DNA of 64,000 nucleotides from Alligator mississippiensis (lineage: Eukaryota; Chordata; Crocodylia; Alligatoridae): positions 67,160,716 through 67,224,715 of the forward strand of contig NC_081831.1 in assembly GCF_030867095.1 (NCBI RefSeq), read 5' to 3'. Of the stretch, positions 45,565-58,222 are shown piece by piece. Position 1 is the stretch's first letter, and each line of letters starts with the position of its first letter. Both the position numbers and the translations under genes were made by a program. The notes under the pieces were generated by a model. The model had not been told where the DNA came from, searched no databases, and was given only the letters and a program-made list of their open reading frames with translations.

Positions 45565-48060
45565 TTTAATGGTTTAAAATAATAATTCAAGGTCTTATCT
45601 TAGGTGTCTGTTTTGTTTTCAAACTTGCTATATACCAAGAGTTGCAAAAATGCTGTCATGAAAACCATATCCAGGAGTACCTAGACAGAAACGATAGACT
45701 ATAATTGTATGCGTGAAAAGGAAATTTTAATCCATTAAAGCTAGAGCTTTACAATGATTGTATCGGCATCCTGGTTGTGCGTGTATTATACATGTATGTT
45801 TTATTTAATGTTTGCTGTGCTTCATAGCCCAATTAGATGCTGGCAACACTTAAGCAATCACTTTTTCCTCATTTAAAATGACCTGTTGGCCAGCATGTGA
45901 ATACTTCTGTTCTGTTCTCAGATTGGAAATGTCTCTCTCGCTCTTTAGTTGCACTTCAGAAAATATGTGTAAAGCTAACTTCATGCTTATGATAAACCTG
46001 CAAAGTGAATGCCTCCACCCACTCTTGTACAGCAGCAGGCATGTAACAGGTGCCATGCAAGTCTTTCACATGGTGTCAGTGAAAGCTGTTTCTACATTTC
46101 CTTATCACTTCTGAAAAATGCAAATGCTAAACTATAAGGCTGTGCTTGTATCAAGTAATTCAGATTTGTACGTTTTATGAAATTCAACGTGTTGTAGATT
46201 AAGAATTCAGTTTTGACCAACTTCTAGTACTTAGATTGGAAATAGAATCACTTTCACTTTCAGATCAAAAGGAAAAATATGTAGTCTTCAAATAGTATCT
46301 TAGAGGGTTCCAGGTTGGTAAAACTCTATACTAGCTTCAATCAGTGGAAGAGCACAAAAAGATTCTGAAAACTAATTTGCTGTTAACACTGAAAGAAAGA
46401 AAGAAAGAAAAGAAAAGAAAAAAGAAAAGAAAGCTAAAATAGGTAAAAACTTCTGTAGTTTACATTATTCAGACTTTCTTTCTGGGACAGATAAGGACAA
46501 AAGTGGATTATTTCTTTATGATTCATATTCCTCTCCTCTTTTATTGCTGGTGTTAACAATTGTAATAACCTAAATCCATATAGAATGCACCAAGCTAAAT
46601 AGAGCAGTAATTAAAATGCTTAAGGTTCTTGATCCTACATCCAAGACAGTAAGCTATTTGGTATGGAAGATGATATATCACACCAATCTGATAATTATTC
46701 CTACCCAAATAAGGCCTTGTAATTATTTTCAAAATTGATAATAGGGCTGGTTGGTTCAGCTCAATGTACTATTCAAGTGAAAACTGCACAAGCATTTCTC
46801 ATTTCCATTAGAAGTCCCCAAACTGAAAATATTCAGTTGAAAATAAAGCATATTTTGTTTTTTATATGTTTGGACAATAGGTTGAGACTTCCCACTGATG
46901 AAAACTAACCAGTATTTGTTTTTCTGAAATGTTCAAGGGGTGGGCCAGCATTTTCTAACCGCTTCTAATTAATAACCCTGACCAAGGCACTCATATTTTT
47001 TCCCAAGTGAGTTTAGAATTTGTTGACTGTGGCCCTTGAAAATTCACACACTTCCTTGTGCAGATCTCCCGAGGAACTGAGAATGCCATGTTTCTAGCCA
47101 AATACATCCAGGCTGTTGAGACATTAGTCATCCTGCAGCGGTTTCCATGAATATTGTTTTCCCCCAAGATTTGGGGGTTTTTTTATTGTGTTCTGAACAG
47201 AAGGTAACTTAACATACGGATGAAGATCTTCACTCCCCTCCCTTCCCTTGTGCAATGTGCTTCTCATAGTCTTTTTTTTTTCTGATGTACTCTTCTTTTC
47301 CTTCCTTTTCCTTCCTTTTTTCTGTTCTGATTATTTGCCTTTGTTGTTTACCCCCATAGATATATAAAGAGGGTAGGACAGCAGGCAGGGAAGTTCAAGT
47401 CTAATTTCTAGTACATGTGCCCCCAGCTGAATTGGTATGCATGCATCAACTGCATTTGCACACCTTAATCCCGCTCTACCCCCCGTCTTTTCTTTGTGCT
47501 GATTTCTGGAGTAACTGCGGAAATTACCTGGGTATGAAATTCTTCTGTGTGTAGCTGAGATTAGACACTTAGGGTCGACTACAATCTTTCATCAACCTGG
47601 CATTGATGTTAAGAGAGCACATCTCACAGGAGCCCTGGAAAGCATGTCTGACAGCCTGCATCATCAGAGATTGGTATGGGGAAATCACAGAAACTCCAGT
47701 ACAGAGTAGGCGATTCTTCAGGAACTTATTTGTCTCCACAGAGAAGAGGACAGACAGCAGCAGCAAGCTATCGCTCCTTGGCCATCTTGCTTTGGGGCTT
47801 TTTTTTTCTTTTTGATTGTGGGACCCCACTGAAAAGAGGGTGTAATTTCAGAAATCACTACCTGGGCATGAGCTGCTGGGTCTGCTCCTTGTCCTAAGAT
47901 GAATCACATGAGCAGTGACACAGATCCCTTCACAGTGGGTATGACGCAGTGTTGTATGTCCTGCCTTACATCCAGCTGATGCTTTAATTAAACCATTTGC
48001 TGTCAGAGGTTTGAGCTGGAAGATATTTGTGACTCAGATTTTCGTAACCTCGGGTACTGT
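45565..48060. other. CAPN6 intron 1, mostly unique-looking
   Basis: Contains a (GAAA)n run at 46391-46432 and CTTTTCC repeats near 47293-47320. No exon or transposon recognised. Confidence 0.5.
46391..46432. repeat. (GAAA)n microsatellite
   Basis: GAAAGAAAGAAAG grading into GAAAA units. Confidence 0.9.
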
Positions 48061-48062
48061 AA

Positions 48063-48254
48063 CACAGGTAGGTGCATCTACACATGCATTAATGCACTTT
48101 TGCTAATGCACATTCAATTTAGTAACTCCATTGTGAGATACTAGAAAAGGGTGCATTAACCTATTTTAGTGTGTATTAATGAAAGGAAAGTTTTTTGTGA
48201 TAATTTAATGTGCATTAAAAATAGGCATTAAAGCACACGTGTAGATACACCCAG
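48063..48254. mobile_element. TCTACAC-family MITE, short copy
   Basis: The left end GGTGCATCTACACATGCATT and the right end AAGCACACGTGTAGATACACC are inverted. Sub-terminal TTAATGCAC and GTGCATTAA words recur in both orientations. 192 bp, AT-rich, no coding sequence. The cleanest member of the family here. Confidence 0.75.
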
Positions 48255-48259
48255 GGTAA

Positions 48260-50565
48260 TACTCACTACTTCTTTAGCTAGGAGCTTACTTTTTATGTTA
48301 GATTTTGTAAAAGAACTGTGTGCAGCTGAAGTTCTGCATTTCACTGTCACCTGCAGTAAAAACAAATTTAAAAGTGAGGGTCAAACTCAGTTCTTAGTTA
48401 CACCAGTATAAATCTAGAGTAGCTCCTCAGAAATCCCTGGGTGCCTACAACAATGGCAGTACCAATGCCCATCTTGGTTAAATTGGAGTCACAAATGGCA
48501 CTGGTCTCTCTGGCATTCAGTGATCCCTCACTAAGGTGCTTGTAAGAAAACGTCTTTAGTCTTCTTACGGTTCTGACTAGCTGTGTATAACAAGAGCTTT
48601 ACTTGGCTCGGTCAGACTCCCTGCCTGGGAAGCTTAGTCCTTAAAGGTACACTCCAAATGCCATGCCACCAGCACATAACATAGGCAGGAATTTGGGTAG
48701 AGGAGAGTTGTGAAGTGAGGGAGGTTGTGTTTGGGCTGCACAGTTGCATAAGTGTAAATCCAAAGCAAACGCACTGCATTTGAAAGCAGGATGTGGATCA
48801 CAGCCAGTGTTGCAAAGGTACAAAACACATCTTTTAAGATCATATTTTATTTTGAAAAAAGCAGAGAGCAATACATTTAAATTTTGCTTTCCTGAAAGGC
48901 CAGTTTTTTAATCCATTAACGAGAGAGATGGGAAAACATAGATACTCCAGATAGATAATGCATTACCGCTTGATTGGAAAATGAATCCAAGAAGCATGGA
49001 GAAATGATAGGATGTGCAGGAAGAAAACCACTTTATTCTGGAAAGGCCCATTGCTATATGCAGGCAGATTAGCTGCTGTTTTTAAAGTATGCCCTGGCTC
49101 TGGTTTTGTGCAGGAACCTTTGGTTCTTTTCCTGTGTCCCTGGAAGACTGGCACAGATGGTTAGTTAGACTGTGAGCAGGGAAGTGCTCTGCACTGAGAA
49201 CCCCACCCAAATAGCCAGATAAAAACAAATTAGGATCCAGTTGCTGTGCTGAGCAATTAATCAGTTAATCCGTTTTGGCAGCTGATGCTGCCCATAGCCA
49301 AGATTTGACTGTCAGGGGGCTACAGTCAAACAGCTCCCACCCTCTTCCCAGCTGCACAGTTCCCAACCTCTTAGTATTAGATAAGAATTTGCTCTTTGCA
49401 TGAGAGCTTGGATTCTATCCGCAGACCATCGCTAGGGTGAGCTCCATGAGAAACAGTCTGTGGGGGGTCCAGCTCTGAGCTTCAAGCGTGTGATGGGCTG
49501 AAATTCTTATGCAATATTTAATGTAGACTCCCATTTTCATGCTTCCAAGAAAGCTGATTCATTTTCCAGATTATTGCATGCAGAAACTCTACTTGTCTTT
49601 GAACCTCTGGCTTTCCAAGTTCCAGTCATCCTGCTCCTATCATGTGTTGATTGCAGCATTTGCTGGACATACACTTAGACAAAGTGCCCTTCATCACAAA
49701 GAAAATAGGAACACTTCATCACAAAAAAAATAGGAACAAGCAGTACAAACATATACGCACTTTAGGAGAACACCATCCTTCAGCACACCGAGTTGCTCAG
49801 TGCCATAGTGACGAGTAGTTAGACTGGAAGATTTCTGTATTTTCTGCACCATAGCCATGAGTTCGGATGATTGAGTTTTACCATCAAACACATCAGAAGT
49901 GCTGTAGGCCTCAGAATAGAGCCAGGTTGTTCTCCAAGCTATGTGGAGGTGTTTGAAAAATTGCCTGTGTGGGATTTGTGTCCTCAGCCCCACAAAAGGA
50001 AAAGCATGGCCCATTCCATGTGTGCCGCATTTGTTGATAAAACAGCTTGGGAGCTACTCTTGGCTCTTGGGAAATCTTGGCTGCTTCAAAACCTGCAAGA
50101 GTCCTGTCATTGCCTTCAGTAGAATCAGGGTATCACCTCTTGAGATATGATTCTCTGCCATCATGGATATGAAATGGTTTATGACAACATCTTCCAGCAT
50201 ATTAAAAGAGTGTGTTCAGGTCAAATGGTCCACTTTTTGTGAGTGGTATTATCCTTAACTCTGGACCTCTCAGGTTTCTGTGTTCTGGAATTGTCACATT
50301 GGTTAAATGTTCTGGGAATGTTCTCCTGATGTTACATTCATTATTTTTCCTTGAAAAAGCATGTTAAAGTTGAACAAACTTAACAGATAGGACTAATAAT
50401 AGGCTGATAGAGTCTTTCAGCTGTAGCCTGGAGCTCCATTTTTTAACTGTATGTTACCATGTGGTGGCTGCGTGAAACCAAACTGCACAAAGCTTGAGGT
50501 CTCAATACAATTTCTAGTAGATGCGTCTCCTTCTATGTGCTTATATGGACCCTATATCAGAGTAG
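48260..50565. other. CAPN6 intron 1, nothing recognised
   Basis: No exon or named repeat. A short direct duplication, ATCACAAAGAAAATAGGAAC then ATCACAAAAAAAATAGGAAC, is at 49692-49738. Confidence 0.5.
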
Positions 50566-50569
50566 AGTG

Positions 50570-50620
50570 GCTACCTCTACACGTGCAATTAACTGCAGAA
50601 TAAACTAATCTAAATGCAGG
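50570..50620. mobile_element. TCTACAC-family MITE end, cut by CR1
   Basis: CTACCTCTACACGTGCAATT followed by AACTGCAGAATAAACTAATC is a typical family left end. It breaks off where CR1 sequence begins at about 50622. Confidence 0.5.
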
Positions 50621-50621
50621 T

Positions 50622-51535
50622 ATCAGAAGTGGACTGGTTACATTTGCTGATGACACCAAACTATGGGGAAGTGTGGTCACACTAGAGGATAGGCTGGGGA
50701 TTAAGGCCAACCTGGACAGGCTTGCAAGGTGGGCGGATCAAAACCTGATGGCGTTCACCACTGAGAAATGCAAGGTGCTCTACCTCCGGAGGGAAATTCC
50801 ACATTATACTTATAGGCTCACCAGTGCTGTAGCTCTCTAGCACCACGACTGAAAGGGACTTGGTGGTCACGACTGATCACAAGATGAACATGAGCCACCA
50901 ATGCAATGCCGTTGCCAGCAAAGCAAACAAAACCCTGTCTTGCATCTATCGATGCATCTCAAGCAAGACCCAGGAAGTCATCCTCCCAGTGTACTTGGCC
51001 CTGGTGAGGCCTCAGCTGGAGTACTGCATCTTGTTCTGGGCTCTGCATTTTAGGAAGGATGTGGAGAAACTTGAGAGAGTCCAGAGAGCCACGCGCATGA
51101 TCAGAGGACAAGAGAACAAGTCTTATGAGGAAAGGCTGAGAGACATGGGACTCTTCAGCCTGAAAAAGTGAAGGCTCAGGGGGGACCTGGTGGCAGCTTA
51201 TACGTATATTAGGAGGGTACACCAGGAAGTGGGAGAACGTCTGTTCACCAGGGCACCCCAAGTGAAGACACGGTCTAATGGTCGCAAACTTCGGGAAGAC
51301 CGTTTTAGGTTGAACATAAGAAAAAGCTTCTTTACGGTCTGAGTCCCCAGTGTCTGGAATAGACTCCCCCCCAGAAGTGGTGCAAGCACTTACTCTGAAC
51401 ACCTTTAAGACACACTTGGATACTTATCTTGCTGGGACCATTTGACCCCAGCAGACTTCCTGCCCCTTGGGCAGGGGGCTGGACCTGATGATCTTGCAAG
51501 GTCTCTTCCAGCCCTAATGTCTATGAAATCTATTA
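50622..51535 (+). mobile_element. CR1 LINE, 3' 0.9 kb
   Basis: It begins inside the reverse transcriptase: FADDTKLWG (the F-A-D-D catalytic box) is read near 50645. Then come EKCKVLYL, ILPVYLALVRPQLEYCILFW, LERVQRATRM and EERLRDMGLFSLKK, and the CR1 3' UTR with CAGGGGGCTGGACCTGATGA. It ends in TCTATGAAATCTATT. The frame is interrupted (stop codons near 50838 and 51168) and 5'-truncated. Confidence 0.92.
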
Positions 51536-51570
51536 AATTCACTATAGTGGTAAAGCATCACTGTCTACAC

Positions 51571-52003
51571 ATGCAATCCTATTAAGCCACAGTAAACTAA
51601 TTAACACCTCCATAAGATAGTACTGTTGGGGACAGTACTATCTGCCGGTGGGGTAATTAACTGCAGTTAAATACATGTGTAGATGCTGACCGCGGGTGTA
51701 AATTGTGCCTAGTCAGCCCAGCCAGCTAGGGGCCAGACTCCTGCCTGCCACGTAGTCACATGGCTCTGTACTTTCAGCACCCTCATACTCTAGCCAGCCC
51801 CTCCACCAGCCAGTGCTACCACCTAGAGCTCAGGGCTGACCCCCCATGCCCCTGGCCCTGGCTTAAATTGCTCCAGCCCAGCTCAGATTGCTGCTGTCCT
51901 GGGCAAATGTGTAGACACTGTGCCCAGGAGTAGTTTACTCTGGTTTAAACTGCTCCAGAGTTTGTTGCTTCAAATTAATTTCACATGTAGATGTATCCAC
52001 TGA
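51571..52003. mobile_element. Two adjoining TCTACAC-family MITE copies
   Basis: 51571-51690 has TCTACACATGCAATCC on the left and TACATGTGTAGATGC on the right around a GATAGTACTG...CAGTACTATC palindrome. 51691-52003 is GC-rich and ends in TTCACATGTAGATGTATCC, with TAGTTTACTCTGGTTTAAAC and CTGCTCCAGAG like the 7.6-kb copy. Confidence 0.55.
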
Positions 52004-52009
52004 GTGCCT

Positions 52010-52774
52010 TAAACCCTATAAGGTAGGGCTATCCTATGACTCAGGTTCCCAAAGGAAGCCTGCAGCAGAACTGGGAACAGGACGTACATGTTCTAAACTC
52101 TAGCCTGTTGCCTGAAGCCCATTTCTTTCGTTCCTCCCTTCCACTCCTAAAGTACAGAACTGTGTTGACAAGCTTGCTTAACCACTTCCCATTCTTTATC
52201 TTCTTTCTGGTCCCACCCAGGAGGCTTTCATGACTATGACATTTACTTACAGCTGAAAAAAAGAATAAAGTTTTGGAAATGGTGAATCTGTCAACAGCAT
52301 TATTCACCCAAATCTTTCAGGGATGTAATTACAAGCAAACGTTTGTAAATTACACACATGCTCGCCAAGCAGACAGAAGATAAAATATTGGCATCTGCAG
52401 TGCTGTCTTGGCAGTTTTGCCAATTTATCTTTCTGTCCCATGGACTGGGTAGAGACTTTTGGTTGTTATTGTTGTCTCTGAAGGAGAAAAGCTGGAAAAA
52501 CAGATCTCGCTGTCACCTCTAGATGGTAAACACCATGCTTTCAGGGCTCAGTATATTTTCTTAAAAGTTTAAAATGTCAGGTTTTGTTTAGTTGTTTTAA
52601 TCCGTATTAAATTAAAAACAGATTCTCACAGAATCAGTTTCAGTTTTGCCTGAGGCAAAGGATGATGGCACCTTAAGTTCAAACCAAATACTATTCAACT
52701 AAAGATTGAGGACCCAATCCTGAGCCCATATAAACCCATATTTCTCTATTATGACTACATTGCTTTACTCTGGC
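52010..52774. other. CAPN6 intron 1, little recognised
   Basis: 52020-52120 (CTATAAGGTAGGGCTATC...CAGAACTGGGAACAGGAC) is faintly MIR-like. Otherwise nothing. Confidence 0.35.
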
Positions 52775-53054
52775 CAAGGATCCATCTCTAGGTGCCTGGC
52801 TTCATTCAAGGAAAATTGTGAACGAAATATGCCAGTTAGGAAGGCCATAAAGCATTGTTCTGCCAACACTTCACCTAGATTTGCAGTGCCCATAGACATG
52901 CATTTGAAAAAATGCATTGTACATTAGGTTTTTATGCCATTCTTCATTTATCTCCATATTTAGAAGTATAAAGCTTTGAAGTTGGAGGTTTCATAAGCCT
53001 CTGTGTTTTAGAGTTGCAAAACTAGTTCAAGCTTTTTATTGTTTTCCTTTGACT
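52775..53054 (+). repeat. Unclassified 280-bp repeat, copy 1
   Basis: Aligns over its full length with the reverse complement of 58223-58500 (about 80% by eye). Shared blocks include CTTCATTCAAGGAAA, TTAGGAAGGCCA, GACATGCATTTGAAA, ATTTATCTCCATATTTAGAA and TTTTTATTGTTTTCCTTTGA. Homology stops abruptly at both edges. No ORF, TIR or poly(A) tail identifies a class. Confidence 0.85.
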
Positions 53055-53059
53055 TCAGT

Positions 53060-53795
53060 ACATCATGCTTCCTTCATATTTCCCAAATGTTTCTTTTATT
53101 TAAAAAATTGTTTCCTTTATTTAAAAAATTAAATAAAACCACATGTTTTTCTAGCTGACAAAGAAGTTTTTTTCCTATGCTTTGCAGGTTGAGGAACTTC
53201 TTAAAAGTCTGTCTTGTATCTATGTATGTAGCACCTTATCTATTCATTGCAACGTTTAAATCCATTCCTAATTTGCTACTCCAGTGAAGACCTATAAAAT
53301 GTTTCCCATCGACAGCAATGCTGTCAAAATTGAAAACAAACTTTATTCCCTGCTATCTGGATGTTAGTATAGTTTTCATGATTCATGTTTGAGTTTCAAG
53401 TTAATTGAGTTGTGAATTGGCAGTTGGTTGAGTTAAGTAAGCCAAACCAACTCCATATGGTCTGGTAGGTCATCAGGATCCATTTTGGCTCAATCACATC
53501 TATCTGCATGATGGGATGAATTATCACAGGCGACTGGTGCTGAGCCTTTTCTGAGAGAGGGGTTAGTGTTTAGTTCTTCCAGTCTAGATCTGTCAGTGGG
53601 TTAGATAATAATTTAGGTGCATAACCTGCTCAAAATGTATCCAAAGTAGACTCCAATCTGCTCTGAATACAAGCATCATTGAAAGTCTTGCAAATTATTT
53701 AAAGATTTACCACCCAATTTTTGTAGACTAGTTCATCAGTTTTATTATATATGGTTATATTGTTATATGTTTATTTAGATTTTTAAACATAGGGC
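53060..53795. other. CAPN6 intron 1, nothing recognised
   Basis: AT-rich, with a direct repeat of CTTTTATTTAAAAAATT (about 53094 and 53114). No exon. Confidence 0.45.
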
Positions 53796-53799
53796 CTCG

Positions 53800-54375
53800 T
53801 GCTGATTATAGAAGATAAGGAATTGGAGGGTCTTGAAGAGGTCATCCAGTTTATTCCCCTGTCCTAAAGAAGGATCAGCTACAGTTCATCCATTCCTGAG
53901 AGACAGTTATCTAAACTGCTATTGAAAAGCTCCGGTGACAGATCCTGTAATCTCTCTAGGTCATCTGTTTCAGTGTTTAACTATCCTTTTAGTTGGAAAG
54001 TTGTTCTTGGTATACAACAAAATGTCTGATCTCCAGTGAACATGGAAACAGTTTCTAGATTTCCTTTGAATAGCAACCTTTTGTTTTATTTGAAGACATT
54101 TATCATATGTCCTGTCAGGCTTCTTTGCTCTAGATTAAATAAACCCAGTTCTTCCCTTCTTTTCCTCATAGGTCATGTTTTCTAGAGTAGACCTCTGATC
54201 ATTTTGGTTGCTTTCCTCTGGACAGTTTCCAAATGGTACCATCTCTCTCTTGCAGGATGATGTCCAAACCTGGACACAATAATCTGGCTGAAGCCTGAAT
54301 AGGGTGGAGGGTTTCCTTTGGCCCTGTTGATGCATTCCAGCATGGACTTGAGCTATGGTTTCCCCTCTCAAATGG
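53800..54375 (-). mobile_element. Old CR1 LINE fragment
   Basis: On the + strand, GGTCTTGAAGAGGTCATCCA is the complement of the CR1 3' end. TCTGGACAGTTTCCAA...TGTCCAAACCTGGACACAAT corresponds to the LE-x-VQR and QFGCFVW-type ORF2 region on the minus strand. Frames are heavily eroded, so this is older than the copies at 16.6 and 50.6 kb. Confidence 0.75.
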
Positions 54376-54776
54376 CTGAGTTTTGGATTATATGACTATT
54401 CAGCGTAAGCCAGAGAAACAAAATTTAGACAACTGTCATGTTGACTTTCTTCTGTTTCAAACCCTCCATCCTGTGGCCATCCAGAAGACATAATATCAAA
54501 GCTGACCACATATTAAACACCAGGATAATGATCTGGGGACTATGATCCCTTTTGATTGTTGCTGCTGCATTTTATCACAGGGAAATGAAAATAGTGGCAT
54601 CCGACTTCTCTCTCAACAAGGTATAAACCAAAGCACTTTGGGATAAACACATTTGTCAGTAAGTGCTTTGGTGTGTCCACCTTGTTGCAGTCCTTGTGCA
54701 TGACACACCTTTTTCCCTCCATCTGTGCATTTAGCTTAACATTGCAATTCCCTTTTCTCACCAAAGGTAAAAACAT

Positions 54777-55510
54777 TAGGGCTGTGCAAAGCTTTGGGTG
54801 GTGATTCAATTCGGAGGAGATTCGGCCCAATTCGGTGGCTGAATCTCTGAATCCGAATCGAATCAGGGGACCAATTTAAAGGTCCAAATTGATTCAAAGC
54901 TCTCTGAATCTTCAGCAAAGATTCGGAAAACTTTGATGATTCGGGCAGTCCCTGGTGGCTGCAGCAGGGAGCTGCAGCTGACTCTGAGCTGGCAAGTACT
55001 AGGGGCAGGGGAGGGGCTGGGGGAGAGGACCATGGGGGGACCCCTGCCAGTCCCCTCCCAACCCCCCCGCTCTCCCAGCCCCCCCCCGACCGCTCCCCCA
55101 GCCTCCCACGGCTACACCCTTTCCCCCACCCCAGCTCAGTACTTCAAAGAAAAGCCCCAGTGCTCACTGGGTGCTGCCAAGTGGCAATCCCTGCTGCCCT
55201 CCATTGCCCCACACTGCATGGGAGGCTCTACACAAGCCCGTCACCCCCCCCTGCTCCTCCAGCCCCCCCACAGCTGCCCTGCCCAAGCCAGCTATGGCCC
55301 TTTAAGAAAAAAAAAAAAGCCAAAGCAAGCCCTGGGACTCACTGCTCCTGCAGCAGCCTCGGGGCTTTGGGGGCTAGTGTAGAGCCCCCCCCATGTGGCG
55401 CGGGGCAGCAGGGGGCAGTGGGGATCACTCCCCCCCCCTCACCAGCTGTACTGGTGAGTCCAGAGTTTTGTTTGTTTTTTTTCTTAAAGGGCCAGAGCTG
55501 GCCCATGTGA
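54777..55510. mobile_element. hAT-type element, TAGGGCTGTGC family, copy 1
   Basis: The left end TAGGGCTGTGCAAAGC and the next about 190 bp (GATTCGGCCCAATTCGG, GGTCCAAATTGATTCAAAGC, GATTCGGGCAGTCCCTG) match 62316-62510. The GC-rich centre holds frames with poly-Pro bias that are not genes. The right end is missing; a CR1 tail lies at the break. Confidence 0.75.
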
Positions 55511-55527
55511 ATATAGTGAATTTATAA

Positions 55528-55600
55528 GATTTTATAGACATTAGGGCTGGAAGAGACCTTGCAAGATCATCAGGTCCAGCCCCCTGCCCAAGGGGATGGG
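55528..55600 (-). mobile_element. CR1 3' tail fragment
   Basis: TTTTATAGACATTAGGGCTG and GGTCCAGCCCCCTGCCC are the complement of the CR1 3' UTR seen at 51450-51530. Only about 70 bp is present. Confidence 0.8.
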
Positions 55601-56135
55601 GGAGTGGGGGGGTCCCATAAATACTTACGTTGTATGACAGGAAAGTTTAGCAAATGACAACCTTAGGACAAACAGGCTGGTTTTGTGTCTTAGGAGAATA
55701 AGGAAATATTTCTACTGCTGTTTCCTCAGGTTTTCCTTTGACATTCCTTAGGCAATTGGAATGTGATTGAATAAGACGGGTAAAGTATGCTTCAGTACGC
55801 TCAAGTGTTACTGTGCTAGGGTGGGGCTAAAAATGACTAATTATCTGAGGAAGTCGCCTGTGTGATGAACCAGAGTGATGCAATTATTGGATACAAGCAT
55901 CCTGAGTAATTGCTGTAGTGTTCCCTGGGTTTTTTATAATGTTTTTACGGCCTCAGTTGGCCAAAATAAGTTTCATATCAAGTAGTAAAGAAATTGAATG
56001 TGACAAAATGAGAATATGAGACTGGTCTGATTCTGTAAGAATTAGGAGGTAGTGTTGAAATCCAGGTGTTGGTTGGTTGGTTGGTTGGTTGGTTTTTAAA
56101 CTAGGCAGTGTTTGTAAAGTAAAACTTTCCCAAAC
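55601..56135. other. CAPN6 intron 1, nothing recognised
   Basis: Contains a (GGTT)n run at 56069-56095. No exon or transposon. Confidence 0.5.
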
Positions 56136-56239
56136 TTCTTGTGTAAGTTTTTAGCTCTTAATGGTAGATCTATAAAGATATCTGCAGCTTTGGAGAGGTC
56201 TTTCATCATAAAAGATGGAAATGTCAAGAGGCTACATGT

Positions 56240-56545
56240 TCTTACTCACTCCATGTTCTCAGTGGTGGTAGATGATGGAACAAGAAGCAGTGGTTTCAAG
56301 TTGCAGCAAGGGAGGTTTAGGTTAGATATTAGCAAAAACTTTCTCACTAGGGGGGTAGTAAACCACTGGAACAGGTTACCCAGAGAGATTGTGGAGTCTC
56401 CATCCTTGGAGGTTTTTAAGCCCCAGCTAGACAGAGCTTTGGCTGGATGATCTAATTGGGACTGGTCCTGCTTTAAGCAGGGAGTTGGACTAGATGTGAC
56501 CTCCTGAGGTCCCTTCCACCCCTAATTTTCTATGACTGTAAATTC
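56240..56545 (+). mobile_element. CR1 LINE 3' fragment
   Basis: Translation gives [40 protein letters not shown] and [10 protein letters not shown]. The 3' UTR GACCTCCTGAGGTCCCTTCC and terminal TTTTCTATGACTGT follow. Same subfamily as 6612-7075. Confidence 0.9.
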
Positions 56546-56549
56546 CTAA

Positions 56550-58220
56550 CATTTTAGGAAGAAATTTTGTCATATCTTGGCCTCGTGAGAGCCGGAAACA
56601 AAAAATCAGTCCACGTCTGGTTTTGGAAGGTTTATCTAGAACAAGAAGAGTAGGGGAAGTTCTAATCTAAAACGGTATATCCAAGGAAGATGGTTCTTTT
56701 GTAGGAAATTGAAGGATTATTTATGTGCCAAATCCACTGATAAGTGTACTGATAAGCATAAGTAAGCAAGGGCTGGCCATATGTGGATGGTCCTCAGAAC
56801 TTCTCTAACTGCACATGAACTAATATTGTAGCTGATAAAGCCTGATATTGCTGCCTCAACCAGCAGCTAAAAAACTAGTTTCAGCTTGCTGTTCTTGCCA
56901 GCTTATATGCTGTTCACTGAATCATTACTTATTCTCCAGGTGGACAACTCCACATTCATTCACATGCATTCTCTATAACCCCTGGTTGAGATGGACCTTA
57001 TTTTGAACAGAGGTTGAAAATACCTGGGTGATAAGAGTTCAAGTTATCCCTGATGAACTGTTTTTCACAGTAGTGTGTCTACTATGCATCCTGACTATTT
57101 TATTGAGTTTATTTAAACTGCTGAAAACACAAGGTTTTTTTTTAAATTGCAGTTTATTGATGAAGTGCTTTTTTACTTCTCATTTATTCTATTGCCTCAA
57201 TTTTCTGACAAGTAAATGATGCTTTTCCTCCTTAATGTATGGGTAATGTAGAATAGATACACCGTAAGAGTGTTTCAGACATTAATTAGTTTACATTTAA
57301 GAACTAAACTCGGAGAGCTTCTATGTTGGGAAAACCAAACTATCCATCTAATCGACCCAATAACTGAACAGGGGATCATACAGCCTCATATAAATAATAA
57401 ATAAAACATATTTCATGGCATCTCTTTACAATGTGATATCTTCTAGGCATCTAGCAATTCAACCATACAGACGAAGCTGATTAAACTTTGACCACAATAA
57501 AATCACAACCAAGTAAACATTCTCACAAAGCTATTCATTGCCTTGTTAGTCCCAATAAAGCACAAGTCTTAAGTCTGTAGCTATGCCTGATTGAATCTAC
57601 TTTACTGTCTGCCTTTGGATTTAAACAGAAAATTTGCTAGGCCTTGATAGTGATTATCTTGAAAGTAGTTATGGGGTTTCAGTCACGTACAGTTGGTATC
57701 CAAAAAAGGAAAAACCTCCATGACTGAGTTAATAAATAGGATGAATGAGCATCTCAAAGCTTCAAATTGAGTTTCTCTGGATTTTGGCATCTAGGTAGTA
57801 TGTAAAGGCCACTGTCCAGTTTGGTCCTGATTGATTCCGAACGTGGTTGATCATCCACAACCCATGTAGATGTCAGTGGGATACTGAATACCAAGCTCCT
57901 CTCAGGATCTGACCCTCTTTTGTCCCCTCTTGTTTTGTTTTGTTTTTTCACTTCTTCAGAAACCTGCATACATGATGATACAGATTGGAAAGATAGATTA
58001 GACAGCAGTAAAAAAGGAAATGGGACATGGAGACAAGATGAGTTTTGAAAAAAGAAAGATAAATGGAGAAAGCACATGTGAAAAAAATCAGGAATATAAA
58101 TGGCAAGTCTGACCATGATCAGGCAGGTTAATGGGTTGATGATCAGTCTTGCGTTTTGCATATCTATTCACTAAGAGCAATATTTTAAAGGCATTTAGGT
58201 GCCTAATTCCTGTTAATGAA
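56550..58220. other. CAPN6 intron 1, nothing recognised
   Basis: AT-rich unique-looking sequence. No exon or named repeat. Confidence 0.5.
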
Positions 58221-58222
58221 TT

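Noticed and set aside
54933-55510. Pro-rich frames of 116-149 codons
   Set aside because: Inside the hAT-type element; the same region in the 62.3-kb copy also gives unrelated spurious frames.
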